Notes: generated by a model not told the origin, from the sequence alone. Positions 41,200-55,260 are shown, numbered from the stretch's first letter. The stretch: DNA of 64,000 bases from Globodera rostochiensis (GCA_018350325.1 JAEVLN010000031.1:231472-295471), one strand, 5' to 3'. Made by a program: numbers and translations.

Positions 41200-41358
41200 G
41201 AATCTTTCGTGCAGAAATTTGTTTTTAAAAACAATTTAAATAAGTTTTAAAATTGTTTTACACTTTTAAAAATAAATATTTCGAACTTTTCTTTATAACT
41301 TACACAAATCGCATGCTTTTTTCTTAATTTTCATTCAAAACCAAAGAAAAATTATGAA

Positions 41359-41460
41359 TTTTTGGATCAATTTCATAACAAAAACCGATAAAATTTAAAA
41401 AATTTCTCGGCGGCGCCTATCGGCACCGCCGACTCCCCCCGTATCCACAGAAGTGACAAC
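41359..41460. repeat. second copy of hairpin repeat
   Basis: TTTTTGGATCAATTTC... followed about 49 bp later by GGCGGCGCC-TATC-GGCACCGCC (41409-41430). This matches the layout at 9848-9922, with one stem mismatch. Marks a dispersed repeat family. Confidence 0.7.
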
Positions 41461-41519
41461 TCTATGGCATCGGGTCAAAAATATGGCTTTTTTTTTGCTA
41501 TTGCGGTAATAACAATTTA

Positions 41520-41762
41520 TTAAATGAAAATAAAACAATTATTACCTTGATAATAACAGAAATTCATAAAATAAACGATATATGTAACAACAGTAAAATT
41601 AACAATAGGTCGAGAAATTTGATTTGATTGGATATAAATTATATTAAAAATGTATTTAATATAGCTTTTGCCAAAGATAAAATAAAGTATTAGAAAAAAA
41701 AGTTGGCAATGAAGAAAAGCGCAGCGGGGCAATTTGAGGACAGCGCAGAGCTTTCTGCACAT
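41520..41762 (-). CDS. alternative ORF, Cys-rich start
   Basis: An 80-codon minus frame starting MCRKLCAVLKLPRCAF and turning into AT-rich hydrophobic sequence. It overlaps the plus-strand first exon 41709-41765, which has a better boundary. Given at low confidence as the competing call. Confidence 0.2.
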   Translation of the reverse strand: MCRKLCAVLKLPRCAFLHCQLFFLILYFIFGKSYIKYIFNIIYIQSNQISRPIVNFTVVTYIVYFMNFCYYQGNNCFIFI

Positions 41763-41765
41763 CCG
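41709..41765 (+). CDS. candidate first exon
   Basis: ATG opens exactly 19 codons, MKKSAAGQFEDSAELSAHP, ending at a GTATGA donor (41766), phase 0. GC about 53%. Unknown family. Confidence 0.45.
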
Positions 41766-41929
41766 GTATGAAATGATAGTTTATAAAAAAGTCATGATAA
41801 TTCTAAATAATAAGGGTAAGAAAGTAAACAAATGTTAGCACTTGCTAATTAATAATCACACATTAAGCCAAAAGCCATAAATCAATTTAAGTGTCCATTA
41901 AACTCCGGATTGATGAATTTGAATTAGGG

Positions 41930-42005
41930 TTGCCGCCGGGGGGGGGGGGGACGGGGACGGGGAAAAGCGGGGATCCCCGGCCATTTTCATCCCCGTCCCC
42001 GTTCC
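41930..42005. repeat. G-rich repeat at gap edge
   Basis: GGGTTGCCGCC, a G-run of 12, then GGGGACGGGG words and GGGGATCCCC, followed by CCCCGTCCCCG up to the N run. It can fold as an inverted GGGGACGGGG/CCCCGTCCCC pair. The GGGTTGCC start resembles the end of the element at 9650. Confidence 0.7.
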
Positions 42006-42214
42006 NNNNNNNNNNNNNNNNNNNNNNNNNNNNNNNNNNNNNNNNNNNNNNNNNNNNNNNNNNNNNNNNNNNNNNNNNNNNNNNNNNNNNNNNNNNNNNN
42101 NNNNNNNNNNNNNNNNNNNNNNNNNNNNNNNNNNNNNNNNNNNNNNNNNNNNNNNNNNNNNNNNNNNNNNNNNNNNNNNNNNNNNNNNNNNNNNNNNNNN
42201 NNNNNNNNNNNNNN
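42006..42214. other. assembly gap (run of N)
   Basis: 209 N, flanked by GC-rich, inverted and tandem repeats. Frames that cross it have no meaning. Confidence 0.98.
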
Positions 42215-42274
42215 TTCAAATCCCTCGCGATGAAAATGATTTTATTTGATTAAAAAAATAATTTTAAGAATATT

Positions 42275-42640
42275 TGAAATCTCGCGCAGTCAAAAATTCA
42301 AAATTTAAATTTAAATAATTAAAAAAAGTCGCGCAGGGTGCGCGAGTGACTCGCGCAGTGAAAAAAATAAATAAAAATATTAATAAATAAAATATAAATA
42401 TTAAATAAAGTCGCGCAGGCGAAATTTGCATAATCTCGCGCAGGTGCGCAAGGCAGGTGCGCGAAGGGTCGCGCAGTGAAAAAAATTAAATAATTAAAAT
42501 AAATAAATAAAATAATATTAAATAAAGTCGCTCAGGCGAAATTTGCATAATCTCGCGCAGGTGCGCGAGCCAGGTGCGCGAGAGGGTCGCGCAGGACCAA
42601 AATTTGCATAAAGTCGCGCAGGACCCTGCCAATAGGTTTT
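42275..42640. repeat. TCGCGCAG-rich minisatellite
   Basis: Irregular repeats of TCGCGCAG and GGTGCGCGAG separated by AT-rich linkers such as AATTTGCATAA and AATAAATAAAATA. At least eight TCGCGCAG words. Followed by ACTTGGCTGG repeats to 42710. Confidence 0.85.
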
Positions 42641-42774
42641 GGTTTTAGGACTCACTTGGCTGGGCCTCAGGTGGCCCGCGGTCACTTGGCTGGCTGGCGC
42701 TCAATTGGCGCCCCACCCCCTCCATAGGTATGGGCTGCTACCGTAATCCGGACAAATGGAAGGTAGTAACTACT
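42640..42774. other. unique GC-rich junction
   Basis: Contains CACTTGGCTGGGC and TCACTTGGCTGGCTGGCGC repeats and a C-rich stretch, then enters satellite B. No gene seen. Confidence 0.5.
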
Positions 42775-45700
42775 TCTCTGCAATGTGCATTCATTCTAGT
42801 CTACGCAGTTACACTATCCAAATAGCTGGACCTTCTATGTACCAAGATATTCTGATGATTCTTTGTTATGTTGAATATTTGCCAATAATGTTCAATTTAA
42901 CGAATTCAATCAGCGACTCACTCGATTAATGCCTGAGTAAAAATGTTGACATTTTTGGCCAAAGGCTAAAGGCCATAACTTTTTTTGCTCTTGGACCAGA
43001 ACGCAACGCTGTAACGTATGACAGCATCTACACGTTGAGAGCTTCCATTTGGCATAAAAAAGGAGCAAATCGGACAAGATTGAAGGAAGTTATTGGCCGC
43101 TAAATTGTTTACCATTTCACGGGCCATGTTCAAAATACATCGGCAGTGTTTTCTATTTTTTATTCATTGGGCGTTATTTTAGACCCTTATAGAATCTAGT
43201 CACTAAAAGATATAATGTAAAAAATTCAATGCAATAATCTCTTGAATTCTCTGGCCTTTTCTAAAAATAGTTCAGCATTCTAAACATTATTAATTTATTT
43301 TACCATATATTTGATCTCTGCAATGTGCATTCATTCTAGTCTACTCAGTTACACTATCCAAATAGCTGGACCTACTATGTACCAAGACATTCTGATGATT
43401 CTTTGTTATGTTGAATATTTGCCAATAATGTTCAATTTAACGAATTCAATCAGCGACTCACTCGATTAATGCCTGAGTAAAAATGTTGACATTTTTGGCC
43501 AAAGGCTAAAGGCCATAACTTTTTTTGCTCTTGGACCAGAACGCAACGCTGTAACGTATGACAGCATCTACACATTGAGAGCTTTCATTTGGCATAAAAA
43601 AGGAGCAAATCGGACAAGATTGAAGGAAGTGATTGGCCGCTAAATTGTTTACCATTTCACTGGCCATGTTCAAAATACATCGGCAGTGTTTTCTATTTTA
43701 TTCATTGGGCGTTATTTTAGACCCTTATAGAATCTAGTCGCTAAAAGATATAATGTAAAAAATTCAATGCAATAATCTCTTGAATTCTCTGGCCTTTTCT
43801 AAAAATAGTTCAGCATTCTAAACATTATTAATTAATTTTACCATATATTTGATCTCTGCAATGTGCATTCATTCTAGTCTACTCAGTTACACTATCCAAA
43901 TAGTTGGACCTACTATGTACCAAGACATTCTGATGATTCTTTGTTATGTTGAATATTTGCCAATAATGTTCAATTTAACGAATTCAATCAGCGACTCACT
44001 CGATTAATGCCTGAGTAAAAATGTTGACATTTTTGGCCAAAGGCTAAAGGCCATAACTTTTTTTGCTCTTGGACCAGAACGCAACGCTGTAACGTATGAC
44101 AGCATCTACACATTGAGAGCTTCCATTTGGCATAAAAAAGGAGCAAATCGGACAAGATTGAAGGAAGTTATTGGCCGCTAAATTGTTTACCATTTCACTG
44201 GCCATGTTCAAAATACATCGGCAGTGTTTTCTATTTTTTATTCATTGGGCGTTATTTTAGACCCTTATAGAAGCTAGTCACTAAAAGATATAATGTAAAA
44301 AATTCAATGCAATAATCTCTTGAATTCTTGGCCTTTTCTAAAAATAGTTCAGCATTATAAACATTATTATTTATTTTACCATATATTTGATCTCTGCAAT
44401 GTGCATTCATTCTAGTCTACTCAGTTACACTATCCAAATAGCTGGACCTACTATGTACCAAGACATTCTGATCATTCTTTGTTATGTTGAATATTTGCCA
44501 ATAATGTTCAATTTAACGAATTCAATCAGCGACTCACTCGATTAATGCCTGAGTAAAAATGTTGACATTTTTGGCCAAAGGCTAAAGGCCATAACTTTTT
44601 TTGCTCTTGGACCAGAACGCAACGCTGTAACGTATGACAGCATCTACACATTGAGAGCTTCCATTTGGCATAAAAAAGGAGCAAATCGGACAAGATTGAA
44701 GGAAGTTATTGGCCGCTAAATTGTTTACCATTTCACTGGCCATGTTCAAAATACATCGGCAGTGTTTTCTATTTTTTATTCATTGGGCGTTATTTTAGAC
44801 CCTTATAGAATCTAGTCGCTAAAAGATATAATGTAAAAAATTCAATGCAATAATCTCTTGAATTCTCTGGCCTTTTCTAAAAATAGTTCAGCATTCTAAA
44901 CATTATTAATTTATTTTACCATATATTTGATCTCTGCAATGTGCATTCATTCTAGTCTACTCAGTTACACTATCCAAATAGCTGGACCTACTATGTACCA
45001 AGACATTCTGATGATTCTTTGTTATGTTGAATATTTGCCAATAATGTTCAATTTAACGAATTCAATCAGCGACTCACTCGATTAATGCCTGAGTAAAAAT
45101 GTTGACATTTTTGGCCAAAGGCTAAAGGCCATAACTTTTTTTGCTCTTGGACCAGAACGCAACGCTGTAAGGTATGACAGCATCTACACATTGAGAGCTC
45201 CCATTTGGCACAAAAAAGGAGCAAATCGGACAAGATTGAAGGAAGTGATTGGCCGCTAAATTGTTTACCATTTCACTGGCCATGTTCAAAATACATCGGC
45301 AGTGTTTTCTATTTTTTATTCATTGGGCGTTATTTTAGACCCTTATAGAAGCTAGTCACTAAAAGATATAATGTAAAAAATTCAATGCAATAATCTTTTG
45401 AAATCTTTGGCCTTTTCTAAAAATAGTTCAGCATTATAAACATTATTTATTTATTTTACCATATATTTGATCTCTGCAATGTGCATTCATTCTAGTCTAC
45501 TCAGTTACACTATCCAAATAGCTGGACCTACTATGTACCAAGACATTCTGATCATTCTTTGTTATGTTGAATATTTGCCAATAATGTTCAATTTAACGAA
45601 TTCAATCAGCGACTCACTCGATTAATGCCTGAGTAAAAATGTTGACATTTTTGGCCAAAGGCTAAAGGCCATAACTTTTTTTGCTCTTGGACCAGAACGC

Positions 45701-48700
45701 AACGCTGTAACGTATGACAGCATCTACACGTTGAGAGCTTCCATTTGGCATAAAAAAGGAGCAAATCGGACAAGATTGAAGGAAGTTATTGGCCGCTAAA
45801 TTGTTTACCATTTCACGGGCCATGTTCAAAATACATCGGCAGTGTTTTCTATTTTTTATTCATTGGGCGTTATTTTAGACCCTTATAGAATCTAGTCGCT
45901 AAAAGATATAATGTAAAAAATTCAATGCAATAATCTCTTGAATTCTCTGGCCTTTTCTAAAAATAGTTCAGCATTCTAAACATTATTAATTTATTTTACC
46001 ATATATTTGATCTCTGCAAGGTGCATTCATTCTAGTCTACTCAGTTACACTATCCAAATAGCTGGACCTACTATGTACCAAGACATTCTGATGATTCTTT
46101 GTTATGTTGAATATTTGCCAATAATGTTCAATTTAACGAATTCAATCAGCGACTCACTCGATTAATGCCTGAGTAAAAATGTTGACATTTTTGGCCAAAG
46201 GCTAAAGGCCATAACTTTTTTTGCTCTTGGACCAGAACGCAACGCTGTAACGTATGACAGCATCTACACATTGAGAGCTTCCATTTGGCATAAAAAAGGA
46301 GCAAATCGGACAAGATTGAAGGAAGTTATTGGCCGCTAAATTGTTTACCATTTCACTGGCCATGTTCAAAATACATCGGCAGTGTTTTCTATTTTTTATT
46401 CATTGGGCGTTATTTTAGACCCTTATAGAATCTAGTCGCTAAAAGATATAATGTAAAAAATTCAATGCAATAATCTCTTGAATTCTCTGGCCTTTTCTAA
46501 AAATAGTTCAGCATTCTAAACATTATTAATTTTTTTTACCATATATTTGATCTCTGCAATGTGCATTCATTCTAGTCTACTCAGTTACACTATCCAAATA
46601 GCTGGATCTAACTATGTACCAAGACATTCTGATGATTCTTTGTTATGTTGAATATTTGCCAATAATGTTCAATTTAACGAATTCAATCAGCGACTCACTC
46701 GATTAATGCCTGAGTAAAAATGTTGACATTTTTGGCCAAAGGATAAAGGCCATAACTTTTTTTGCTCTTGGACCAGGACAGCATCTACACATTGAGAGCT
46801 TTCATTTAGCGGCATAAAAAAGGAGCAAATCGGACAAGATTGAAGGAAGTAATTGGCCGCTAAATTGTTTACCATTTCACTGGCCATGTTCAAAATACAT
46901 GGGCAGTGTTTTCTATTTTTATTCATTGGGCGTTATTTTAGACCCTTATAGAATCTAGTCGCTAAAAGATATAATGTAAAAAATTCAATGCAATAATCTC
47001 TTGAATTCTCTGGCCTTTTCTAAAAATAGTTCAGCATTCTAAACATTATTAATTTCTGTTACCATATATTTGATCTCTGCAATGTGCATTCATTCTAGTT
47101 TACTCAGTTACACTATCCAAATAGCTGGACCTACTATGTACCAAGACATTCTGATGATTCTTTGTTATGTTGAATATTTGCCAATAATGTTCAAATTAAC
47201 GAATTCAATCAGCGACTCACTCAATTAATGCCTGAGTAAAAATGTTGACATTTTTGGCCAAAGGCTAAAGGCCATAACTTTTTTTTGCTCTTGGACCAGA
47301 ACGCAACGCTGTAACGTATGACAGCATCTACACATTAAGAGCTTTCATTTGGCGGCATAAAAAAAGGAGCAAATCGGACAAGATTGAAGGAAGTAATTGG
47401 CCGCTAAATTGTTTACCATTTCACTGGCCATGTTCAAAATACATCGGCAGTGTTTACTATTTTTTATTCATTGGGCCTTATTTTAGACCCTTATAGAATC
47501 TAGTCGCTAAAAGATATAATGTAAAAAATTCAATGCAATAATCTCTTGAATTCTCTGGCCTTTTCTAAAAATAGTTCAGCATTCTAAACATTATTAATTT
47601 ATTTTACCATATATTTGGTCTCTGCAATGTGCATTCATTCTAGTCTACTCAGTTACACTATCCAAATAGCTGGACCTACTATGTACCAAGACATTCTGAT
47701 GATTCTTTGTTATGTTGAATATTTGCCAATAATGTTCAATTTAACGAATTCAATCAGCGATTCACTCGATTAATGCCTGAGTAAAAATGTTGACATTTTT
47801 GGCCAAAGGCTAAAGGCCATAACTTTTTTTGCTCTTGGACCAGAACGCAACGCTGTAACGTATGACAGCATCTACACATTGAGAGCTTCCATTTGGCATA
47901 AAAAAGGAGCAAATCGGACAAGATTGAAGGAAGTTATTGGCCGCTAAATTGTTTACCATTTCACTGGCCATGTTCAAAATACATCGGCAGTGTTTTCTAT
48001 TTTTTATTCATTGGGCGTTATTTTAGACCCTTATAGAATCTAGTCGCTAAAAGATATAATGTAAAAAATTCAATGCAATAATCTCTTGAATTCTCTGGCC
48101 TTTTCTAAAAATAGTTCAGCATTCTAAACATTATTAATTTATTTTACCATATATTTGATCTCTGCAATGTGCATTCATTCTAGTCTACTCAGTTACACTA
48201 TCCAAATAGCTGGACCTACTATGTACCAAGACATTCTGATGATTCTTTGTTATGTTGAATATTTGCCAATAATGTTCAATTTAACGAATTCAATCAGCGA
48301 CTCACTCGATTAATGCCTGAGTAAAAATGTTGACATTTTTGGCCAAAGGCTAAAGGCCATAACTTTTTTTGCTCTTGGACCAGAACGCAACGCTGTAACG
48401 TATGACAGCATCTACACATTGAGAGCTTCCATTTGGCATAAAAAAGGAGCAAATCGGACAAGATTGAAGGAAGTTATTGGCCGCTAAATTGTTTACCATT
48501 TCACTGGCCATGTTCAAAATACATCGGCAGTGTTTTCTATTTTTTATTCATTGGGCGTTATTTTAGACCCTTATAGAATCTAGTCGCTAAAAGATATAAT
48601 GTAAAAAATTCAATGCAATAATCTCTTGAATTCTCTGGCCTTTTCTAAAAATAGTTCAGCATTCTAAACATTATTAATTTATTTTACCATATATTTGATC

Positions 48701-51700
48701 TCTGCAATGTGCATTCATTCTAGTCTACTCAGTTACACTATCCAAATAGCTGGACCTACTATGTACCAAGACATTCTGATGATTCTTTGTTATGTTGAAT
48801 ATTTGCCAATAATGTTCAATTTAACGAATTCAATCAGCGACTCACTCGATTAATGCCTGAGTAAAAATGTTGACATTTTTGGCCAAAGGCTAAAGGCCAT
48901 AACTTTTTTTGCTCTTGGACCAGAACGCAACGCTGTAACGTATGACAGCATCTACACATTGAGAGCTTCCATTTGGCGGCATAAAAAAGGAGCAAATCGG
49001 ACAAGATTGAAGGAAGTTATTGGCCGCTAAATTGTTTACCATTTCACTGGCCATGTTCAAAATACATCGGCAGTGTTTTCTATTTTTTATTCATTGGGCG
49101 TTATTTTAGACCCTTATAGAATCTAGTCGCTAAAAGATATAATGTAAAAAATTCAATGCAATAATCTCTTGAATTCTCTGGCCTTTTCTAAAAATAGTTC
49201 AGCATTCTAAACATTATTAATTTATTTTACCATATATTTGATCTCTGCAATGTGCATTCATTCTAGTCTACTCAGTTACACTATCCAAATAGCTGGACCT
49301 ACTATGTACCAAGACATTCTGATGATTCTTTGTTATGTTGAATATTTGCCAATAATGTTCAATTTAACGAATTCAATCAGCGACTCACTCGATTAATGCC
49401 TGAGTAAAAATGTTGACATTTTTGGCCAAAGGCTAAAGGCCATAACTTTTTTTGCTCTTGGACCAGAACGCAACGCTGTAACGTATGACAGCATCTACAC
49501 ATTGAGAGCTTCCATTTGGCATAAAAAAGGAGCAAATCGGACAAGATTGAAGGAAGTTATTGGCCGCTAAATTGTTTACCATTTCACTGGCCATGTTCAA
49601 AATACATCGGCAGTGTTTTCTATTTTTTATTCATTGGGCGTTATTTTAGACCCTTATAGAATCTAGTCGCTAAAAGATATAATGTAAAAAATTCAATGCA
49701 ATAATCTCTTGAATTCTCTGGCCTTTTCTAAAAATAGTTCAGCATTCTAAACATTATTAATTTATTTTACCATATATTTGATCTCTGCAATGTGCATTCA
49801 TTCTAGTCTACTCAGTTACACTATCCAAATAGCTGGACCTACTATGTACCAAGACATTCTGATGATTCTTTGTTATGTTGAATATTTGCCAATAATGTTC
49901 AATTTAACGAATTCAATCAGCGACTCACTCGATTAATGCCTGAGTAAAAATGTTGACATTTTTGGCCAAAGGCTAAAGGCCATAACTTTTTTTGCTCTTG
50001 GACCAGAACGCAACGCTGTAACGTATGACAGCATCTACACATTGAGAGCTTCCATTTGGCATAAAAAAGGAGCAAATCGGACAAGATTGAAGGAAGTTAT
50101 TGGCCGCTAAATTGTTTACCATTTCACTGGCCATGTTCAAAATACATCGGCAGTGTTTTCTATTTTTTATTCATTGGGCGTTATTTTAGACCCTTATAGA
50201 ATCTAGTCGCTAAAAGATATAATGTAAAAAATTCAATGCAATAATCTCTTGAATTCTCTGGCCTTTTCTAAAAATAGTTCAGCATTCTAAACATTATTAA
50301 TTTATTTTACCATATATTTGATCTCTGCAATGTGCATTCATTCTAGTCTACTCAGTTACACTATCCAAATAGCTGGACCTACTATGTACCAAGACATTCT
50401 GATGATTCTTTGTTATGTTGAATATTTGCCAATAATGTTCAATTTAACGAATTCAATCAGCGACTCACTCGATTAATGCCTGAGTAAAAATGTTGACATT
50501 TTTGGCCAAAGGCTAAAGGCCATAACTTTTTTTGCTCTTGGACCAGAACGCAACGCTGTAACGTATGACAGCATCTACACATTGAGAGCTTCCATTTGGC
50601 ATAAAAAAGGAGCAAATCGGACAAGATTGAAGGAAGTTATTGGCCGCTAAATTGTTTACCATTTCACTGGCCATGTTCAAAATACATCGGCAGTGTTTTC
50701 TATTTTTTATTCATTGGGCGTTATTTTAGACCCTTATAGAATCTAGTCGCTAAAAGATATAATGTAAAAAATTCAATGCAATAATCTCTTGAATTCTCTG
50801 GCCTTTTCTAAAAATAGTTCAGCATTCTAAACATTATTAATTTATTTTACCATATATTTGATCTCTGCAATGTGCATTCATTCTAGTCTACTCAGTTACA
50901 CTATCCAAATAGCTGGACCTACTATGTACCAAGACATTCTGATGATTCTTTGTTATGTTGAATATTTGCCAATAATGTTCAATTTAACGAATTCAATCAG
51001 CGACTCACTCGATTAATGCCTGAGTAAAAATGTTGACATTTTTGGCCAAAGGCTAAAGGCCATAACTTTTTTTGCTCTTGGACCAGAACGCAACGCTGTA
51101 ACGTATGACAGCATCTACACATTGAGAGCTTCCATTTGGCATAAAAAAGGAGCAAATCGGACAAGATTGAAGGAAGTTATTGGCCGCTAAATTGTTTACC
51201 ATTTCACTGGCCATGTTCAAAATACATCGGCAGTGTTTTCTATTTTTTATTCATTGGGCGTTATTTTAGACCCTTATAGAATCTAGTCGCTAAAAGATAT
51301 AATGTAAAAAATTCAATGCAATAATCTCTTGAATTCTCTGGCCTTTTCTAAAAATAGTTCAGCATTCTAAACATTATTAATTTATTTTACCATATATTTG
51401 ATCTCTGCAATGTGCATTCATTCTAGTCTACTCAGTTACACTATCCAAATAGCTGGACCTACTATGTACCAAGACATTCTGATGATTCTTTGTTATGTTG
51501 AATATTTGCCAATAATGTTCAATTTAACGAATTCAATCAGCGACTCACTCGATTAATGCCTGAGTAAAAATGTTGACATTTTTGGCCAAAGGCTAAAGGC
51601 CATAACTTTTTTTGCTCTTGGACCAGAACGCAACGCTGTAACGTATGACAGCATCTACACATTGAGAGCTTCCATTTGGCATAAAAAAGGAGCAAATCGG

Positions 51701-53240
51701 ACAAGATTGAAGGAAGTTATTGGCCGCTAAATTGTTTACCATTTCACTGGCCATGTTCAAAATACATCGGCAGTGTTTTCTATTTTTTATTCATTGGGCG
51801 TTATTTTAGACCCTTATAGAATCTAGTCGCTAAAAGATATAATGTAAAAAATTCAATGCAATAATCTCTTGAATTCTCTGGCCTTTTCTAAAAATAGTTC
51901 AGCATTCTAAACATTATTAATTTATTTTACCATATATTTGATCTCTGCAATGTGCATTCATTCTAGTCTACTCAGTTACACTATCCAAATAGCTGGACCT
52001 ACTATGTACCAAGACATTCTGATGATTCTTTGTTATGTTGAATATTTGCCAATAATGTTCAATTTAACGAATTCAATCAGCGACTCACTCGATTAATGCC
52101 TGAGTAAAAATGTTGACATTTTTGGCCAAAGGCTAAAGGCCATAACTTTTTTTGCTCTTGGACCAGAACGCAACGCTGTAACGTATGACAGCATCTACAC
52201 ATTGAGAGCTTCCATTTGGCATAAAAAAGGAGCAAATCGGACAAGATTGAAGGAAGTTATTGGCCGCTAAATTGTTTACCATTTCACTGGCCATGTTCAA
52301 AATACATCGGCAGTGTTTTCTATTTTTTATTCATTGGGCGTTATTTTAGACCCTTATAGAATCTAGTCGCTAAAAGATATAATGTAAAAAATTCAATGCA
52401 ATAATCTCTTGAATTCTCTGGCCTTTTCTAAAAATAGTTCAGCATTCTAAACATTATTAATTTATTTTACCATATATTTGATCTCTGCAATGTGCATTCA
52501 TTCTAGTCTACTCAGTTACACTATCCAAATAGCTGGACCTACTATGTACCAAGACATTCTGATGATTCTTTGTTATGTTGAATATTTGCCAATAATGTTC
52601 AATTTAACGAATTCAATCAGCGACTCACTCGATTAATGCCTGAGTAAAAATGTTGACATTTTTGGCCAAAGGCTAAAGGCCATAACTTTTTTTGCTCTTG
52701 GACCAGAACGCAACGCTGTAACGTATGACAGCATCTACACATTGAGAGCTTCCATTTGGCATAAAAAAGGAGCAAATCGGACAAGATTGAAGGAAGTTAT
52801 TGGCCGCTAAATTGTTTACCATTTCACTGGCCATGTTCAAAATACATCGGCAGTGTTTTCTATTTTTTATTCATTGGGCGTTATTTTAGACCCTTATAGA
52901 ATCTAGTCGCTAAAAGATATAATGTAAAAAATTCAATGCAATAATCTCTTGAATTCTCTGGCCTTTTCTAAAAATAGTTCAGCATTCTAAACATTATTAA
53001 TTTATTTTACCATATATTTGATCTCTGCAATGTGCATTCATTCTAGTCTACTCAGTTACACTATCCAAATAGCTGGACCTACTATGTACCAAGACATTCT
53101 GATGATTCTTTGTTATGTTGAATATTTGCCAATAATGTTCAATTTAACGAATTCAATCAGCGACTCACTCGATTAATGCCTGAGTAAAAATGTTGACATT
53201 TTTGGCCAAAGGCTAAAGGCCATAACTTTTTTTGCTCTTG
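42775..53240. repeat. satellite B, subfamily 1 (~540 bp units)
   Basis: About 19 head-to-tail units of 540 bp (one of 543 with an extra GGC). Each begins near CTCTGCAATGTGCATTC and contains TTTTTGGCCAAAGGCTAAAGG and GGCCGCTAAATTG. The first units (42775-47600) differ at several sites from one another. From 47600 to 53200 successive units are almost identical, indicating recent homogenisation. Coding frames are broken by TAA in GCCGCTAAATTG. Confidence 0.95.
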
Positions 53241-55260
53241 GACCAGAACGCAACGCTGAAACGTATCGACAGCATCTCCACATCGAGTGCTTCCGTTTGG
53301 CATAAAAAACCAGCAATTCGGACCAGATTGAAGGAAGTTGTTCGCCGCCAAAGCGTTTACCATTTCACTGGCCATATTCAAAATACATTGGCAGTGTTTT
53401 CTATTTTGTATTCATTAGCCGTTATTGTAGACCCTTATAGAATCTAGTCGCTAAAAGATATACTGTTGAAAATTCAATGCAATAATCTCTCGAACTCTCT
53501 GGCCTTTCCTAAAAATATTTCAGCATTCTAAGCGTTATTTCTTTATTATACCATATATTTGATCTCTGCAAAGTGCATTCATTCAAGTCTAGTCAGTTAC
53601 ACTATCCAAATAGCTGGACCTACTATGTACCGATACATTCTGATGGTTATTTGTTATGTTGAATATTTGCCAATAAGGTTCAATTTAACGAATTCAATCA
53701 GCGACTCACCTGAGTAATGCCTGAGTAAATTGTCAACATTTTTGGCCAATGGCCAAAGGCCATAACTTTTTTTGCTCTTGGACCAGAACGCAACGCTGTA
53801 ACGTATGACAGCATCTACACATTGAGAGCTTCCATTTGGCATAAAAAAGGAGCAAATCGGACAAGATTGAAGGAAGTTATTGGCCGCTAAATTGTTTACC
53901 ATTTCACTGGCCATGTTCAAAATACATCGGCAGTGTTTTCTATTTTTTATTCATTGGGCGTTATTATAGACCCTTATAGAATCTAGTCGCTAAAAGATAT
54001 AATGTAAAAAATTCAATGCAATAATCTCTTGAATTCTCTGGCCTTTTCTAAAAATAGTTCAGCATTCTAAACATTATTAATTTATTACCATATATTTGAT
54101 CTCTGCAATGTGCATTCATTCTAGTCTACTCAGTTACACTATCCAAATAGCTGGACCTACTATGTACCAAGACATTCTGATGATTCTTTGTTATGTTGAA
54201 TATTTGCCAATAATGTTCAATTTAACGAATTCAATCAGCGACTCACTCGATTAATGCCTGAGTAAATTGTCAACATTTTTGGCCAATGGCCAAAGCCCAT
54301 AACTTTTTTGTTCTTTGTCCAATCGCAACGCTGAAACGTATCGACAGCATCTCCACATCGAGTGCTTCCGTTTGGCATAAAAAACCAGCAATTCGGACCA
54401 GATTGAAGGAAGTTGTTCGCCGCCAAAGCGTTTACCATTTCACTGGCCATATTCAAAATACATTGGCAGTGTTTTCTATTTTGTATTCATTAGCCGTTAT
54501 TGTAGACCCTTATAGAATCTAGTCGCTAAAAGATATACTGTTGAAAATTCAATGCAATAATCTCTCGAACTCTCTGGCCTTTCCTAAAAATATTTCAGCA
54601 TTCTAAGCGTTATTTCTTTATTATACCATATATTTGATCTCTGCAAAGTGCATTCATTCAAGTCTAGTCAGTTACACTATCCAAATAGCTGGACCTACTA
54701 TGTACCGATACATTCTGATGGTTATTTGTTATGTTGAATATTTGCCAATAAGGTTCAATTTAACGAATTCAATCAGCGACTCACTCGATTAATGCCTGAG
54801 TAAAAATGTTGACATTTTTGGCCAAAGGCTAAAGGCCATAACTTTTTTTGCTCTTGGACCAGAACGCAACGCTGTAACGTATCGACAGCATCTACACATT
54901 GAGAGCTTCCATTTGGCATAAAAAAGGAGCAAATCGGACAAGATTGAAGGAAGTTATTGGCCGCTAAATTGTTTACCATTTCACTGGCCATGTTCAAAAT
55001 ACATCGGCAGTGTTTTCTATTTTTATTCATTGGGCGTTATTTTAGACCCTTATAGAATCTAGTCGCTAAAAGATATAATGTAAAAAATTCAATGCAATAA
55101 TCTCTTGAATTCTCTGGCCTTTTCTAAAAATAGTTCAGCATTCTAAACATTATTAATTTATTTACCATATATTTGATCTCTGCAATGTGCATTCATTCTA
55201 GTCTACTCAGTTACACTATCCAAATAGCTGGACCTACTATGTACCAAGACATTCTGATGG
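53240..55260. repeat. satellite B, interleaved boundary units
   Basis: Subfamily 2 (53240-53745), subfamily 1 (about 53746-54260), subfamily 2 (54261-54785) and subfamily 1 (54786-55255) alternate before a uniform subfamily 2 array begins. Diagnostic words: CTGTAACGTATGACAGC versus CTGAAACGTATCGACAGC. Confidence 0.85.

Noticed and set aside
41887..42253. Frames spanning the N run
   Set aside because: Most of the frame is unknown bases. The rest is G-rich repeat.
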